From contig NZ_JABCNG010000001.1 in NCBI RefSeq assembly GCF_012932495.1, forward strand, positions 372,001 through 436,000: a DNA stretch of 64,000 nt. Direction: 5' to 3'. The DNA is from Novosphingobium sp. SG919. GTDB lineage: Bacteria; Pseudomonadota; Alphaproteobacteria; Sphingomonadales; Sphingomonadaceae. The notes beneath the pieces are model-generated. The model was not told the origin of the DNA. It searched no databases and saw nothing but the letters and a program-made list of their open reading frames with translations. Of the stretch, positions 42,545 to 51,553 are shown piece by piece. Each line of letters opens with the position of its first letter. The stretch's first letter is position 1. The translations under genes were made by a program, and so were the position numbers.

Positions 42545-43684
42545 ATGAAGCTCCATAGTTCCCTTTTCCTTGGCTCCACCTTGCTGCTGGGTGCCTGCGC
42601 AACTCTGCCTTCGAGCGGCCCGACGGCAGGGCAGGTGACTAAGAGCGCGGCCACGGAAGCGCAGCTTGGCCTCACGCTGGTGGAAGTGGATACGGCAGCG
42701 GCCGTACCACCGCCGCCGCGCGAGCCCGAGGCGCAGCTGATGGATCGCCCGCCGCCGCCGACCGACATGATCGGGCCGGGCGACGTGCTCAACGTTGCGA
42801 TTTACGAGGCCGGAGTGACCTTATTTTCCAACGCGCCAGGCGCGGCCGGTGCCGCCATGGCCGGTGGCGGCATGGACACCGGTGCACGCGCCCAGACGCT
42901 GCCGGAACTGCGTGTAGACGACAACGGCGACATCACGCTGCCCTATGCCGGCAAATTGCGCGTGCTGGGCGAAACCCCGGCCGAGATCGAGCAACAGATC
43001 CGCCTGGCCCTGCGCGGCTATTCGCAGAATCCGCAGGTGTTGGTCACGCGGCGGTCGGTCATCACCAATTCTGTGATGGTGGGCGGCGAAGTGGCCAAGC
43101 CCGGGCGCCTCGTGCTCGACACCAATCGCGAATCCCTGTCAGACGTGGTGGCGATGGCCGGCGGCTATCGCGGCAAGGCGAGCGATATCGTCATGCGGAT
43201 CAAGCGCCGGGACGAGACCGCGAACTACCGCCTCAGCACGCTCTTGGAAGATCCCGCGATCGATGTGCGGGCCTATCCGGGCGATCGCCTCACTCTGATT
43301 TACGATCCGATGTCGTTCTCGGTGCTGGGCGCGGCCGGCCGGATGGAGCAGATCCCGTTCGCCACCGCGTCGATGACCCTAGCGCAGGCGATTTCCGCCG
43401 CAGGCGGGCCGAACCCCAACCTTGGCGATCCGGCGGCCATCTTCGTGTTCCGCTATGTCGATGATCCGGCCAACGCGGGCCAGCGCAAGCCTATGGTCTA
43501 CCATATCAACATGATGCGCACGGGCAGCTATTTCCTGGCGCAGAACTTCTGGATGCAGAACAAGGATGTGCTGTACTTCGGCAATGCCCGCGCCAACCAA
43601 CCGAGCAAGGTCATCCAGTTGATCAGCCAGCTGTTCTCGCCAGTGGTTGCGGTGACCAGCGCGGTTTCCGTGGTCAAGAACTGA
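42545..43684 (+). CDS. kpsD: outer-membrane polysaccharide export lipoprotein (Wza/KpsD family)
   Basis: 379 aa from ATG 42545. A lipoprotein signal ends in lipobox LLLGAC, with Cys18 as the lipidated residue. A Pro-rich linker leads to the export domain MIGPGDVLNVAIYEAG and then PELRVDDNGDITLPYAGKL. SLBB-type repeats follow (SVMVGGEVAKPGRLVLD; FSVLGAAGRMEQIPFA). It forms the outer-membrane channel partner of KpsE and KpsMT, whose genes are 11-13 kb away on the opposite strand. Size and motifs are closer to Wza/CtrA than to the larger E. coli KpsD, so the symbol is by role. It is co-directional with rmlA. Confidence 0.9.
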   Translation: MKLHSSLFLGSTLLLGACATLPSSGPTAGQVTKSAATEAQLGLTLVEVDTAAAVPPPPREPEAQLMDRPPPPTDMIGPGDVLNVAIYEAGVTLFSNAPGAAGAAMAGGGMDTGARAQTLPELRVDDNGDITLPYAGKLRVLGETPAEIEQQIRLALRGYSQNPQVLVTRRSVITNSVMVGGEVAKPGRLVLDTNRESLSDVVAMAGGYRGKASDIVMRIKRRDETANYRLSTLLEDPAIDVRAYPGDRLTLIYDPMSFSVLGAAGRMEQIPFATASMTLAQAISAAGGPNPNLGDPAAIFVFRYVDDPANAGQRKPMVYHINMMRTGSYFLAQNFWMQNKDVLYFGNARANQPSKVIQLISQLFSPVVAVTSAVSVVKN

Positions 43685-43689
43685 TAGTT

Positions 43690-43724
43690 TGCGCATGTGC
43701 GGCCATTCGAGCCGTGCGTGCGCA
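43690..43724. terminator. bidirectional hairpin between convergent kpsD and kdsA
   Basis: Arms TGCGCATGTGCGGC and GCCGTGCGTGCGCA pair over 14 positions, counting two G-U pairs and one mismatch, around CATTCGA. It fills the 45-base gap between two convergent stops, as expected for a shared terminator. U-tracts are short. Confidence 0.55.
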
Positions 43725-43729
43725 GACAG

Positions 43730-44560
43730 TCACCCCTGCTTCACCACCGAGTCGATCGCCAGCAGCCGTTTCCACAGTTCCTCGAAATCGGCCAGGGGCA
43801 AGGCGTTGGGGCCGTCGGACAGGGCCTTGTCGGGATCGGGGTGGGTTTCCATGAATACCCCGGCCACGCCCGCCGCCACTGCCGCGCGGGCCAGCAGGGG
43901 CACGAATTCGCGTTGGCCGCCCGAGCGTTCGCCCAGGCCGCCGGGTTGCTGGACCGAGTGCGTCGCATCGAACACCACCGGGCAGCCGGTCTGGGCCATG
44001 ATCGCCAGGCCGCGCATGTCGGACACCAGAGTGTTGTAGCCGAACGAGGTGCCCCGTTCGCACAGCAGGAAAGCGTCGGGATCATGCCCGGCGGCGGTGG
44101 CCGCGTTGCGCGCCTTGTTGACCACCTGCTGCATGTCGGCCGGGGCCATGAACTGGGCCTTCTTGATGTTGACCGGCTTGCCGCTGGCAGCCACCGCTGC
44201 GATGAAATCGGTCTGCCGCGCGAGGAAGGCGGGCGTCTGCAACACGTCGACCACTTCGGCCACGGCGCTGACCTGGCTAGCCTCGTGCACGTCGGTGATG
44301 ACCGGCAGGCCGGTCTCGCGGCGCACTTTTTCCAGGATGCGCAGGCCTTCGTCCATGCCCAGGCCGCGGAACGATTTGTCGGAACTGCGGTTTGCCTTGT
44401 CGAAGGAAGCCTTGAAAATGAGCATCAACCCCAGGCGTTGCGCGATCGTTGCCAGCGTTTCGGCGATGGAAAACGTCATTTCCTCGCTTTCTATGACGCA
44501 TGGTCCCGCAATTGCGAATAGAGGGGAAGTGGGATGAATCTCATGTCCGCAAAGGTTCAT
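43730..44560 (-). CDS. kdsA: 3-deoxy-D-manno-octulosonate-8-phosphate synthase
   Basis: 276 aa from ATG 44560 ([12 protein letters not shown]). Much longer in-frame extension is only antisense of kds[64 protein letters not shown] and [13 protein letters not shown] are all KdsA motifs. It condenses arabinose-5-phosphate with phosphoenolpyruvate. It lies opposite the kdsD-kdsB genes, with a 195-base shared upstream region. A Cys is visible near the N-terminus, but the metal dependence was not judged. Confidence 0.95.
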   Translation of the reverse strand: MNLCGHEIHPTSPLFAIAGPCVIESEEMTFSIAETLATIAQRLGLMLIFKASFDKANRSSDKSFRGLGMDEGLRILEKVRRETGLPVITDVHEASQVSAVAEVVDVLQTPAFLARQTDFIAAVAASGKPVNIKKAQFMAPADMQQVVNKARNAATAAGHDPDAFLLCERGTSFGYNTLVSDMRGLAIMAQTGCPVVFDATHSVQQPGGLGERSGGQREFVPLLARAAVAAGVAGVFMETHPDPDKALSDGPNALPLADFEELWKRLLAIDSVVKQG

Positions 44561-44755
44561 ATGTGAGGGCTCGCCTGCCAGAATGGAGCAACATTTACTT
44601 TCATTCCGGACCAATTTTATCGGTTCGGGTGAACCAGGTGGATGGGCAACCCTTGGCCGGTATTGAAAAATCTGGCAACACCTTGTCGACAAAACGACAG
44701 CTGCATGCCCAGCGCCGAAGGACATCATGTGCATTTTAGAAAACTTCAGGCGGAT

Positions 44756-45742
44756 ATGTCCAGCAAGCTGATCGACGTGCGCTATGCTGCATCTGCACTC
44801 AAAACCATCGACATCGAGCTGGATGCCTTGCAGACCTTGCGCAGTGCCTTGCGCGCGCCCGAACTGCGCCGCTCGGTAGAGCTGGCGATCGAGGCGTTGG
44901 CAACCACGCGGGGCCAGGTGGTGGTCACGGGCATGGGCAAGAGCGGGCATATTGCGCGCAAGATCGCCGCGACGATGCGGTCCACTGGAACTTCGGCGGT
45001 CTATCTCCATCCGGGCGAAGCGAGCCATGGGGACCTGGGGCTCATCACGCCCGACGACGTGGTGCTGGCGATCACATGGTCTGGCGAGACGAGCGAGTTG
45101 GGCGACGTTTTCCGCTATTGCAACCAGTATGGCGTGAAACTGATCGTGGCCACGTCGTTCCCCGACAGCACGGCCGGGCGCGCGGCGGACATCTGCCTGT
45201 CGATGCCGCCAGTGCGCGAGGCTTGCCCCAATGAATTGGCGCCCACGTCGTCCACCACCCTGCAACTGGTGCTGGGCGATGCACTGGCCGTGGCCCTGAT
45301 CGAGGCGCGCGGGTTTACCTCCACCGATTTCCGCGTATTCCATCCCGGTGGCAAGCTGGGTGCACAACTGTGCACGGTGGGGGAAATCATGGGCACCGGC
45401 GATTCGATCCCGAAAGTGGGCAGCGACGCTTCGTTGACCAGCGCGACGATCGAGATGAGCCGCAAGCGCTATGGCTGCACTGCCGTGGTGGACCAGAACG
45501 AGCGGCTGATCGGGGCGTTTACCGATGGAGATCTGCGCCGTTGCATTGCCGCCTACGATCTGAACGACAACATCGGCCTGCACATGTCGCCCAATCCGCT
45601 GAGCGTCACGCCCGATACCCTGGCGTCTGATGCCCTGCGCATATTGAACGACAACGCCGTCTCGGTGCTGTTCGTGGTGGACGGCGAGCGGCTTGCCGGC
45701 ATCGTCCACATCCATGACATCGTCAGGGCGGGTGCTGCCTGA
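44756..45742 (+). CDS. kdsD: D-arabinose-5-phosphate isomerase (KdsD/KpsF type)
   Basis: 328 aa from ATG 44756 ([19 protein letters not shown]). The frame stays open back to 44642, but the added residues look non-native. The SIS domain has [20 protein letters not shown] and [12 protein letters not shown] with SGETSEL, and [20 protein letters not shown]. Two CBS domains follow (about 205-325; [20 protein letters not shown]). It makes arabinose-5-phosphate from ribulose-5-phosphate for KdsA. No good ribosome-binding site precedes the start; a 14-codon frame starting ATG TGC at 44727 overlaps it and could couple translation. The capsule context makes KpsF-type function likely. Confidence 0.9.
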   Translation: MSSKLIDVRYAASALKTIDIELDALQTLRSALRAPELRRSVELAIEALATTRGQVVVTGMGKSGHIARKIAATMRSTGTSAVYLHPGEASHGDLGLITPDDVVLAITWSGETSELGDVFRYCNQYGVKLIVATSFPDSTAGRAADICLSMPPVREACPNELAPTSSTTLQLVLGDALAVALIEARGFTSTDFRVFHPGGKLGAQLCTVGEIMGTGDSIPKVGSDASLTSATIEMSRKRYGCTAVVDQNERLIGAFTDGDLRRCIAAYDLNDNIGLHMSPNPLSVTPDTLASDALRILNDNAVSVLFVVDGERLAGIVHIHDIVRAGAA

Positions 45743-45753
45743 CCGGCACGGCC

Positions 45754-46575
45754 ATGTCTTCCCCGGCCCAGGCCCTGATCGTGGTTCCGGCGCGCTTTGG
45801 TTCCAAGCGTTTGCCGGGCAAGCCCTTGCTGCCTATCGCCGGCCGAACTTTGCTGGAACGCGTCCATGCGGTGGCGCAGGCCGCAGCAGCCCTGGTCAAT
45901 GATTGTAGCGTTGTGGTGGCTACGGACGACGCCCGCATAGCCGATCATGCCCGTGCCATCGGCGCGGCCGTGGTGCTGACCGACCCGGCGCTCGATTCCG
46001 GCTCTGCCCGCGCCTATGCCGCTGCCATGGCGCAGCCCCAGCGCCCCGATCTGGTGATCAACCTGCAGGGGGACGCGCCGTTCGTTCCGCCCGCCGTGGT
46101 TGCTGGCTTGGTTGCGGAACTGCGCGATGGCGAGGCCGATGTGGCGACGCCGGTCTATCGGCTCGATTGGGCGCGGCTCGACCGCTTGCGCCAGCACAAG
46201 GTGACGGCCCCGTTCAGCGGCACGACGTGCGTTCGCGATGCGCAAGGCCGGGCCTTGTGGTTTTCCAAGACGATCCTGCCCGCAATGCGCGATGAAGACC
46301 GGCTGCGCGCCAGCCAGTCAATGTCGCCGGTGTGGCAACACCTGGGCCTTTATGGCTATCGCCTGGCGGCACTCGAATGGTTTGCCCGCGCGCCGCAAAG
46401 CCCGGTCGAACTGCTCGAGGGGCTGGAGCAACTGCGCTTCCTGGAAGCGGGGCGGACGATCGCCACGATTGCGGTCGATCCGCCGCTTCATGCCATGTCG
46501 GGCATCGATACCCCGGCAGACCTGGCCCTGGCCGAGGCCGCCATTGCGCGGTTGGGCGATCCGTTTCCGACATGA
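45754..46575 (+). CDS. kdsB: CMP-Kdo synthetase
   Basis: 273 aa. [20 protein letters not shown] is the KdsB N-terminal nucleotide-binding motif. [21 protein letters not shown] and [17 protein letters not shown] also match, though this paralog is somewhat divergent and about 20 aa longer than E. coli KdsB. It activates Kdo as CMP-Kdo for KpsC/KpsS. It follows kdsD by 11 bases and overlaps the phosphatase start by four. Confidence 0.9.
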   Translation: MSSPAQALIVVPARFGSKRLPGKPLLPIAGRTLLERVHAVAQAAAALVNDCSVVVATDDARIADHARAIGAAVVLTDPALDSGSARAYAAAMAQPQRPDLVINLQGDAPFVPPAVVAGLVAELRDGEADVATPVYRLDWARLDRLRQHKVTAPFSGTTCVRDAQGRALWFSKTILPAMRDEDRLRASQSMSPVWQHLGLYGYRLAALEWFARAPQSPVELLEGLEQLRFLEAGRTIATIAVDPPLHAMSGIDTPADLALAEAAIARLGDPFPT

Positions 46576-47183
46576 CATCGCCCGCTGCAAGATTCGTGAT
46601 CGTGCGCCATGGCAATACCTTTGCCGCCGGCGAACCGCCGCGCCGGATCGGCGCGCGCACCGATCTGCCGCTGACCGCGGCGGGGGAAACGCAGGCGGCG
46701 GTGCTCGGCCGGCATTTCGCCCAGGAGGGCTGGCACTTCGCGCAAGTGCTGGTTTCACCCTTGCTGCGCACCCGTGCGACCGCCGCGGCGATCATCGCGC
46801 ATCAGCCCGGCGGTGAAGCCCTGGTGGCCCAGCCGTGCGAATGGTTGCGCGAGATCGACCATGGGCCGGACGAGAACCAGAGCGAGGAGAGCGTCGTCGC
46901 GCGCATTGGCGCCGATGCGCTATCTGCCTGGGATGAACGCGCCATGCCGCCGCCTGGATGGATCGTCGATGGCGTGCGGCGCCTGGCCGCCTGGCGCGCT
47001 TTCCTCAAAGAGGCACAAGGCGACGTGCTGCTGGTCACTAGCAATGGCGTCGCGCGCTTCGCCTTGCTCGCCGCCGGAGCGGGGGCTGGCCAATCGCTCA
47101 AGCTCGCGACGGGCGCCTATGGTGTGATCCGTCGTGATGCTGGGGATGTGCTTCATATCGAAAGCTGGGGCATCCGGCCATGA
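46572..47183 (+). CDS. histidine-phosphatase-family enzyme, candidate Kdo-8-phosphate phosphatase
   Basis: 203 aa, ATGA overlap with kdsB and four-base overlap with the KpsC-like gene. The phosphohistidine motif VRHGNTF (Arg12, His13) is near the N-terminus. LTAAGETQAAVLGRHF, VSPLLRTRATA, LREIDHGPDE and VTSNGVARFALL complete the catalytic pocket, in the order of phosphoglycerate-mutase-like enzymes. Kdo synthesis needs a Kdo-8-phosphate phosphatase between KdsA and KdsB, normally KdsC (HAD fold), and none is seen here. The operon position suggests that this enzyme supplies that step or a related sugar phosphatase step. This is inference: a kdsC could lie elsewhere in the genome. Confidence 0.8.
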   Translation: MTSPAARFVIVRHGNTFAAGEPPRRIGARTDLPLTAAGETQAAVLGRHFAQEGWHFAQVLVSPLLRTRATAAAIIAHQPGGEALVAQPCEWLREIDHGPDENQSEESVVARIGADALSAWDERAMPPPGWIVDGVRRLAAWRAFLKEAQGDVLLVTSNGVARFALLAAGAGAGQSLKLATGAYGVIRRDAGDVLHIESWGIRP

Positions 47184-48841
47184 GCGGGGTGCCATTGCTG
47201 CGCGCGCCGCCCTTTCCCTGGGCGGACGCGACGGTTGCGCTGCCACAGGTGTCGTCAGTGGGCATGGACGGGCCCTTGCCGGTGTCGCGGGCCCAGTTTG
47301 CCGATCTGCGCGCGGCGCGGGTGGGTGGCTGTTTCTGGGCGCCGCCGGTCGTCGGGGATGACCCGATCGCGGTGGTGCTGCGGCCCGGTAGCGCGGCCGA
47401 AGTTGCCGCCCTCCTTGCCTATGATGAAGATGGGGCTGCGCTGTGGCTTGTGCCGCAATCGCCGGCCGGGTGTGGCCATGTGCTGGCCGGGCGCAACATG
47501 CAGCCGGACGCGGTGGACCCGTGGTCGGTGCTGGATCGCGCGCGGTTGCTGGTGGCCCATGGCGACGATGAGTGGATCGCACTGGCCCGCATCGCCGGCG
47601 TTGCCGTGAAGGTGCTTTCGCCGGGCCGGTTTGGCGCGCCGGGCGACAGCGCCGATGCGCTCGACGCGCGGGCGGCGTTGGCGTTGGCGCAGGCGCACTA
47701 TCGCGACCCGTTTGGCGGTGGGGCCACGGGCCTTGCCGAAACGATCGATCTGTTGGCGACTTGGCGCGCCGCGCTGGATGGCAATCGGTCGATCGCCGTG
47801 GCCAGCGGCATGGCTTGGTGGAAGAAGGCGGAGATCCGCCGTTTCCTCTGGCACCCAGCGCGCCCCTTGCGCTTTGCCCGCACCCCGGCGCGCGCCCTGG
47901 CGCTGGCCGAGCGGGCTGGCGCAGCCGTGGCGATCTGGCCATCGCGCGTTTCGCCGGGCCTGATTGCCCAAGCCCGGCAGCAGGGCGTGCCGCTGGTGCG
48001 GGTGGAGGACGGCTTCGTACGCTCGGTGGGGCTGGGGGTGGATCTGGTGCCACCATCGTCGGTCGTGGTCGATGCGCTGGGCATTCATTTCGATCCCGCC
48101 GGGCCCAGCGACCTGGAAGCGGTGCTGGCCAATGCAGCCTTTTCGCCGCGCCTGCTGGCGCGGGCACGGGCGTTGCGCGAAACGATCGTGGCCGCCGGGA
48201 TCAGCAAGTATGCGGCCGATACCCAGGCCCCCGTGCCACCGCGCGCCGTGCCGGGGCGGCGACTGGTGCTGGTGCCGGGGCAAGTGGAAGACGACATGTC
48301 GGTGCGGGCCGGCGGGCATGGCCTGGCTTCCAACCTGGAACTGGTGCGCCGCGCCCGCCTGGCCGAACCCGACGCGGAGATCTGGTTTCGGCCCCATCCT
48401 GATGTCGATGCCGGGCATCGCAAGGGCGCCGTGCCAGACGCGCAAGTGCTCGCCCATGCCGATCGCGTGGTGCGGGGCGGGGGCATGGCGCCGCTGCTCG
48501 ATGCCGTCGATGCGGTGCATGTGCTGACCTCGCTCGCCGGTTTCGAAGCGCTGCTGCGCGGGCGCGAGGTGGTGTGCCACGGCACGCCGTTCTATGCCGG
48601 CTGGGGACTGACGCGTGACCTGGCGCCGGTGCCCGATCGGCGCGGCCGGGCGCTGTCGCTCGATGCGCTCGTGGCTGGCGTGCTGATCCTCTATCCGCGC
48701 TATCTCGATCCGGTGACCGGTTTGCCCTGTCCGCCCGAAGTGCTGGTGGGCCGCATGGCTGGCGCGCGGGCCACCAATCGCCTGCGCTGGATCGCGCCCT
48801 TGCGCCGCATCCAGGGCAGGCTCATGGCGGCGCTGCGATGA
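47180..48841 (+). CDS. kpsC: KpsC-like beta-Kdo transferase with reduced N-terminal module
   Basis: 553 aa; E. coli KpsC is about 675 aa with two transferase modules. Here the first 170 residues are a shortened module remnant with LLVAHGDDEWIALARIAGV. From about 175 the C-terminal module is complete: YRDPFGGGATGLAETIDLLA, MAWWKKAEIRRFLW, VRVEDGFVRSVGLG, LVPGQVEDDMSVRAGG, FRPHPDVDAGHRKG and CHGTPFYAGWGLT. KpsC and KpsS add beta-Kdo residues onto lyso-phosphatidylglycerol to form the capsule linker. The reduction implies that one of the two linkage activities is lost or supplied elsewhere. Overlaps both neighbours by four bases. Confidence 0.87.
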   Translation: MSGVPLLRAPPFPWADATVALPQVSSVGMDGPLPVSRAQFADLRAARVGGCFWAPPVVGDDPIAVVLRPGSAAEVAALLAYDEDGAALWLVPQSPAGCGHVLAGRNMQPDAVDPWSVLDRARLLVAHGDDEWIALARIAGVAVKVLSPGRFGAPGDSADALDARAALALAQAHYRDPFGGGATGLAETIDLLATWRAALDGNRSIAVASGMAWWKKAEIRRFLWHPARPLRFARTPARALALAERAGAAVAIWPSRVSPGLIAQARQQGVPLVRVEDGFVRSVGLGVDLVPPSSVVVDALGIHFDPAGPSDLEAVLANAAFSPRLLARARALRETIVAAGISKYAADTQAPVPPRAVPGRRLVLVPGQVEDDMSVRAGGHGLASNLELVRRARLAEPDAEIWFRPHPDVDAGHRKGAVPDAQVLAHADRVVRGGGMAPLLDAVDAVHVLTSLAGFEALLRGREVVCHGTPFYAGWGLTRDLAPVPDRRGRALSLDALVAGVLILYPRYLDPVTGLPCPPEVLVGRMAGARATNRLRWIAPLRRIQGRLMAALR

Positions 48842-50028
48842 CCCAGATGATCCTTGACGTTTCCCGGCTGATTTCCCGCATGCATTATTCCACCCCGTCC
48901 GGGGTCGATCGGGTGGAAATGGCCTATGCGCGAGGCTTGCTCGCGCGCTTGGGCGAGGGGCTGGCGTTTGCTGCGGTTCACCCCACCGGCCTCTATGGCC
49001 GCCTGCGCCGCAGCGCCATCCTGCCCTATCTGGACGAATTGGAGCGGCGCTGGTCGAGCGAGGAGAACGGGCCCGAGCGGCGCTCGGTGGTGTCCAACCT
49101 GCCGCAACTGTTCCAGCTTCTGCCACAGCGTCCGGCGGGCAGGGGGCAAAAGTCGGTCTATATCCAGGTTTCGCCGCACCATCTTGCCAAGGTGGCCAAG
49201 ATCCGGCGCATCCTGGACCGGGAAAATGCGCAGTTCGCCTGCCTGGTGCACGATCTTATTCCCATCGAATTTCCCGAATATGCCCGGCCCGATGGCGCGG
49301 CACTGCATCGCCGCAGGATCGAGGCGGTGACCAGCCTGGCCGATCTCGTGATCGTCAATTCCGCGGCGACCGGCCGCGCCATGCAGCCGTGGATCGACCG
49401 GTCGGGCCGATCCATCGCCATGGCCGTGGCGCTGCTGGGCACCGTGCCGATGGTCCCCACCGCGCCATGGCAGGGTGACGGGCGCCCCTATTTCGTGTGC
49501 CTGGGCACGATCGAGCCGCGCAAGAATCACCTTCTCCTTCTGCACATCTGGCGCCATCTGGCAGAAACCCTGCCAGCGGGCCGCGTGCCCAAGCTGGTGA
49601 TCATCGGGCGGCGCGGCTGGGAAAACGAACAGGTGGTGGACCTGCTGGAACGCTGCCCGGCGCTCGATGGCCATGTCGAGGAACTGAGTGGCTGCCCGGA
49701 TCGCCAGCTTTCCGCCGTGCTGCGCGGCGCCAAAGGACTGCTGATGCCTTCGTTTGCCGAAGGCTATGGCATGCCGGTGGCCGAGGCGCTTTCGGTCGGC
49801 ACGCCCGCGCTATGCAGCGATATCCCCGCCTTGCGCGAAGTGGGCGGGGCCGTGGCGGACTATCTCGATCCGCTCGATGGTCCGGCCTGGGTCAGGGCCA
49901 TTGTCGATTTTGCCGGCGATGGCCCGATGCGGCAGGCGCAGTTGCAGCGCATCCCCGCCTGGCACAATCCCACCTGGGACGAACATCTCGATACGGTGGT
50001 GACGGCGCTGGCGGGCCTGGAGCGCTGA
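48838..50028 (+). CDS. family-4 glycosyltransferase
   Basis: 396 aa with GT-B fold. The N-terminal half shows MILDVSRLISRMHYSTPSGV, giving VDRVEMAYARGLL, and CLVHDLIPIEFPEY. The C-terminal half shows FVCLGTIEPRKNHLLLLHIW, LVIIGRRGWENEQV and MPSFAEGYGMPVAEALSVGT, with the EX7E-like acidic residues of GT4. It begins inside the KpsC stop (ATGA) and probably adds a sugar to or near the Kdo linker. The sugar donor cannot be told from sequence. Confidence 0.88.
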   Translation: MTQMILDVSRLISRMHYSTPSGVDRVEMAYARGLLARLGEGLAFAAVHPTGLYGRLRRSAILPYLDELERRWSSEENGPERRSVVSNLPQLFQLLPQRPAGRGQKSVYIQVSPHHLAKVAKIRRILDRENAQFACLVHDLIPIEFPEYARPDGAALHRRRIEAVTSLADLVIVNSAATGRAMQPWIDRSGRSIAMAVALLGTVPMVPTAPWQGDGRPYFVCLGTIEPRKNHLLLLHIWRHLAETLPAGRVPKLVIIGRRGWENEQVVDLLERCPALDGHVEELSGCPDRQLSAVLRGAKGLLMPSFAEGYGMPVAEALSVGTPALCSDIPALREVGGAVADYLDPLDGPAWVRAIVDFAGDGPMRQAQLQRIPAWHNPTWDEHLDTVVTALAGLER

Positions 50029-50032
50029 TCGA

Positions 50033-50833
50033 TCAAGCCGGGTGGATGTTGCGCGCGGCTGCCTCGCGATCGATCGCGCGCTTGATGTCCTTGACGAAGC
50101 GGGAGTGGCGCACCGCCCCCAGGAAGATGTTCTGGATCAGGTTGCCGACAAAGCGGCAGGGGCGCTTGATCTGGATCAGCAGGATGTAGCGATCCTCGTC
50201 CGTCTCGTTCCACACTTCGTGATTGAACATGTCGTCGAACAGGAAGGACTGGCCGTCTTCCCAATGGAGGACGTGCAACCGCTCGCCCTCTTCAAGATGC
50301 ATCCGGCATTTCTCGCGCTCGCGCGGGGCCTTGAGCGCGAGGTGATAGGTCAGCATGCCCTTGGTCATGCCGAAGTGGCGGGGAATGTGCCCGCCTGCTT
50401 CCATCACCGAGAAGTTGGCCGTGACCAGGCCGGGAACAGCCTCGATCAGGCGTGCGGTAACCGGCGCGCGCGCCGCGTTGCCGGTCATGCGATAGCCATA
50501 GCCTTTGAGGAACAGTGTGCGCCAACGGCGATCCTTGGCGATGCGGCCGTGATCGAACGAGATATCCCCAAGCGAGGGAATGTCCTTGGCGCGAATCGCC
50601 AGTGCTTCGTCGCGAATGGCTTCCCAGTGGCGTTCCAGCTCCGCAATCCAGGGGAAGAACGCCTTGTCCTGAACTGCCGCATCGGGAATGCGCGAATTGC
50701 GCATGATCACGCGGTCGATGCCCGGCCGCAATTCCTTGCCGATCTGGTATAGCGACTTGCCGACGAACGGGACTTTCCAGCCGCGCGCGTTGACGGTCTG
50801 CTGCCATTTCGACGGTTGCTTGCCAGCTGTCAT
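50033..50833 (-). CDS. aspartyl/asparaginyl beta-hydroxylase family enzyme (LpxO-like)
   Basis: 266 aa from ATG 50833 (MTAGKQPSKW). The dioxygenase core has iron ligands His143 (GGHIPRHFGMTKG) and His195 (FDDMFNHEVWNETDEDRY), with Arg205 for 2-oxoglutarate. HLALKAP, LHVLHWEDGQSFLFD and ILLIQIKRP match the AspH/LpxO group, which lacks the usual Asp ligand. LpxO hydroxylates the secondary acyl chain of lipid A, and others act on protein or lipid amides. It lies 5 bases after a fatty-acid 2-hydroxylase gene, so lipid hydroxylation is the better guess. It is convergent with the GT4 gene. Confidence 0.8.
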   Translation of the reverse strand: MTAGKQPSKWQQTVNARGWKVPFVGKSLYQIGKELRPGIDRVIMRNSRIPDAAVQDKAFFPWIAELERHWEAIRDEALAIRAKDIPSLGDISFDHGRIAKDRRWRTLFLKGYGYRMTGNAARAPVTARLIEAVPGLVTANFSVMEAGGHIPRHFGMTKGMLTYHLALKAPREREKCRMHLEEGERLHVLHWEDGQSFLFDDMFNHEVWNETDEDRYILLIQIKRPCRFVGNLIQNIFLGAVRHSRFVKDIKRAIDREAAARNIHPA

Positions 50834-50838
50834 CTGCG

Positions 50839-51465
50839 TCACTTCAGCGATTTGATCCTGCTGGCAAACACGCGATCCCAAAAGATCGCCGAGATGGCGT
50901 AGTTGCCATGCCCGTCGACGAAGTGATGGCGCATGTGATGGCGCTTGATCGCCGAAGCGAAGCGCCCGCGCATGGGCCACTGGTGGCAGGCATAGTGCAG
51001 AAGGTCATAGGCGACATAGCCGCTGATGAAGCCCAGGAACAGCCAGCTTCCGGCGGGCCCGATCGCCAGGACCGACAGCAGCCAGACCGCCGCGGCGATA
51101 GGCAGGCTCACGGGCAGCGGCATGAGATCGCGCAGCGCGTCGTTGGGGTTGTCGTGGTGGTTGCCGTGAATCAGGAACACGAACCGTCGCACCGCCGCCA
51201 TGTTGACGTGCCAATGGAACAGGAAGCGGTGCATCGCATATTCGAACAGCGTCCACACCAGCAGGCCCGCCCCCACCAGCGCGAGCGCTGGAAGCGGTTT
51301 GGCGGTGCCCCACGCGGCCCACGCAATGGATGGCAGAAGAACCGCCCATGCCAGCGCAAAAGTACGCCAAGAGATCAGCGTAAGGCGCTCAAGGCGGTCG
51401 TTACGAAACAGCCTGATGCGCTGCGGTATGTTTTCGGAAGAAAGCATCTTGATCATGCAGGACAT
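50839..51465 (-). CDS. fatty-acid 2-hydroxylase (FA2H/Scs7-like membrane di-iron enzyme)
   Basis: 208 aa from ATG 51465; ATG 51456 or 51447 are alternatives and none has a clear ribosome-binding site. Three to four membrane segments carry an eight-histidine di-iron pattern: EYAMHRFLFHW (His79, His84), HGNHHDNPND (His100, 103, 104), DLLHYACHQ (His157, 161) and KRHHMRHHF (His176, 177, 180, 181). The HGxHHxxPND form is typical of the fatty-acid and ceramide 2-hydroxylases FA2H and Scs7, here without a cytochrome b5 domain. Sphingomonads carry 2-hydroxymyristate in their sphingolipids, and this enzyme is a good candidate for it. Confidence 0.82.
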   Translation of the reverse strand: MSCMIKMLSSENIPQRIRLFRNDRLERLTLISWRTFALAWAVLLPSIAWAAWGTAKPLPALALVGAGLLVWTLFEYAMHRFLFHWHVNMAAVRRFVFLIHGNHHDNPNDALRDLMPLPVSLPIAAAVWLLSVLAIGPAGSWLFLGFISGYVAYDLLHYACHQWPMRGRFASAIKRHHMRHHFVDGHGNYAISAIFWDRVFASRIKSLK

Positions 51466-51553
51466 GATGCGCCATCGCTTGTCAAGCCTCCATGCTACTG
51501 GATGTAGCCTCTTTGCGACGATTGGATGGCCAGATAAAAAGGACGTATTACCG

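Noticed and set aside
44561..45715. N-terminal extension of kdsA to 661 aa
   Set aside because: The extension is antisense to kdsD, and KdsA is complete from ATG 44560.
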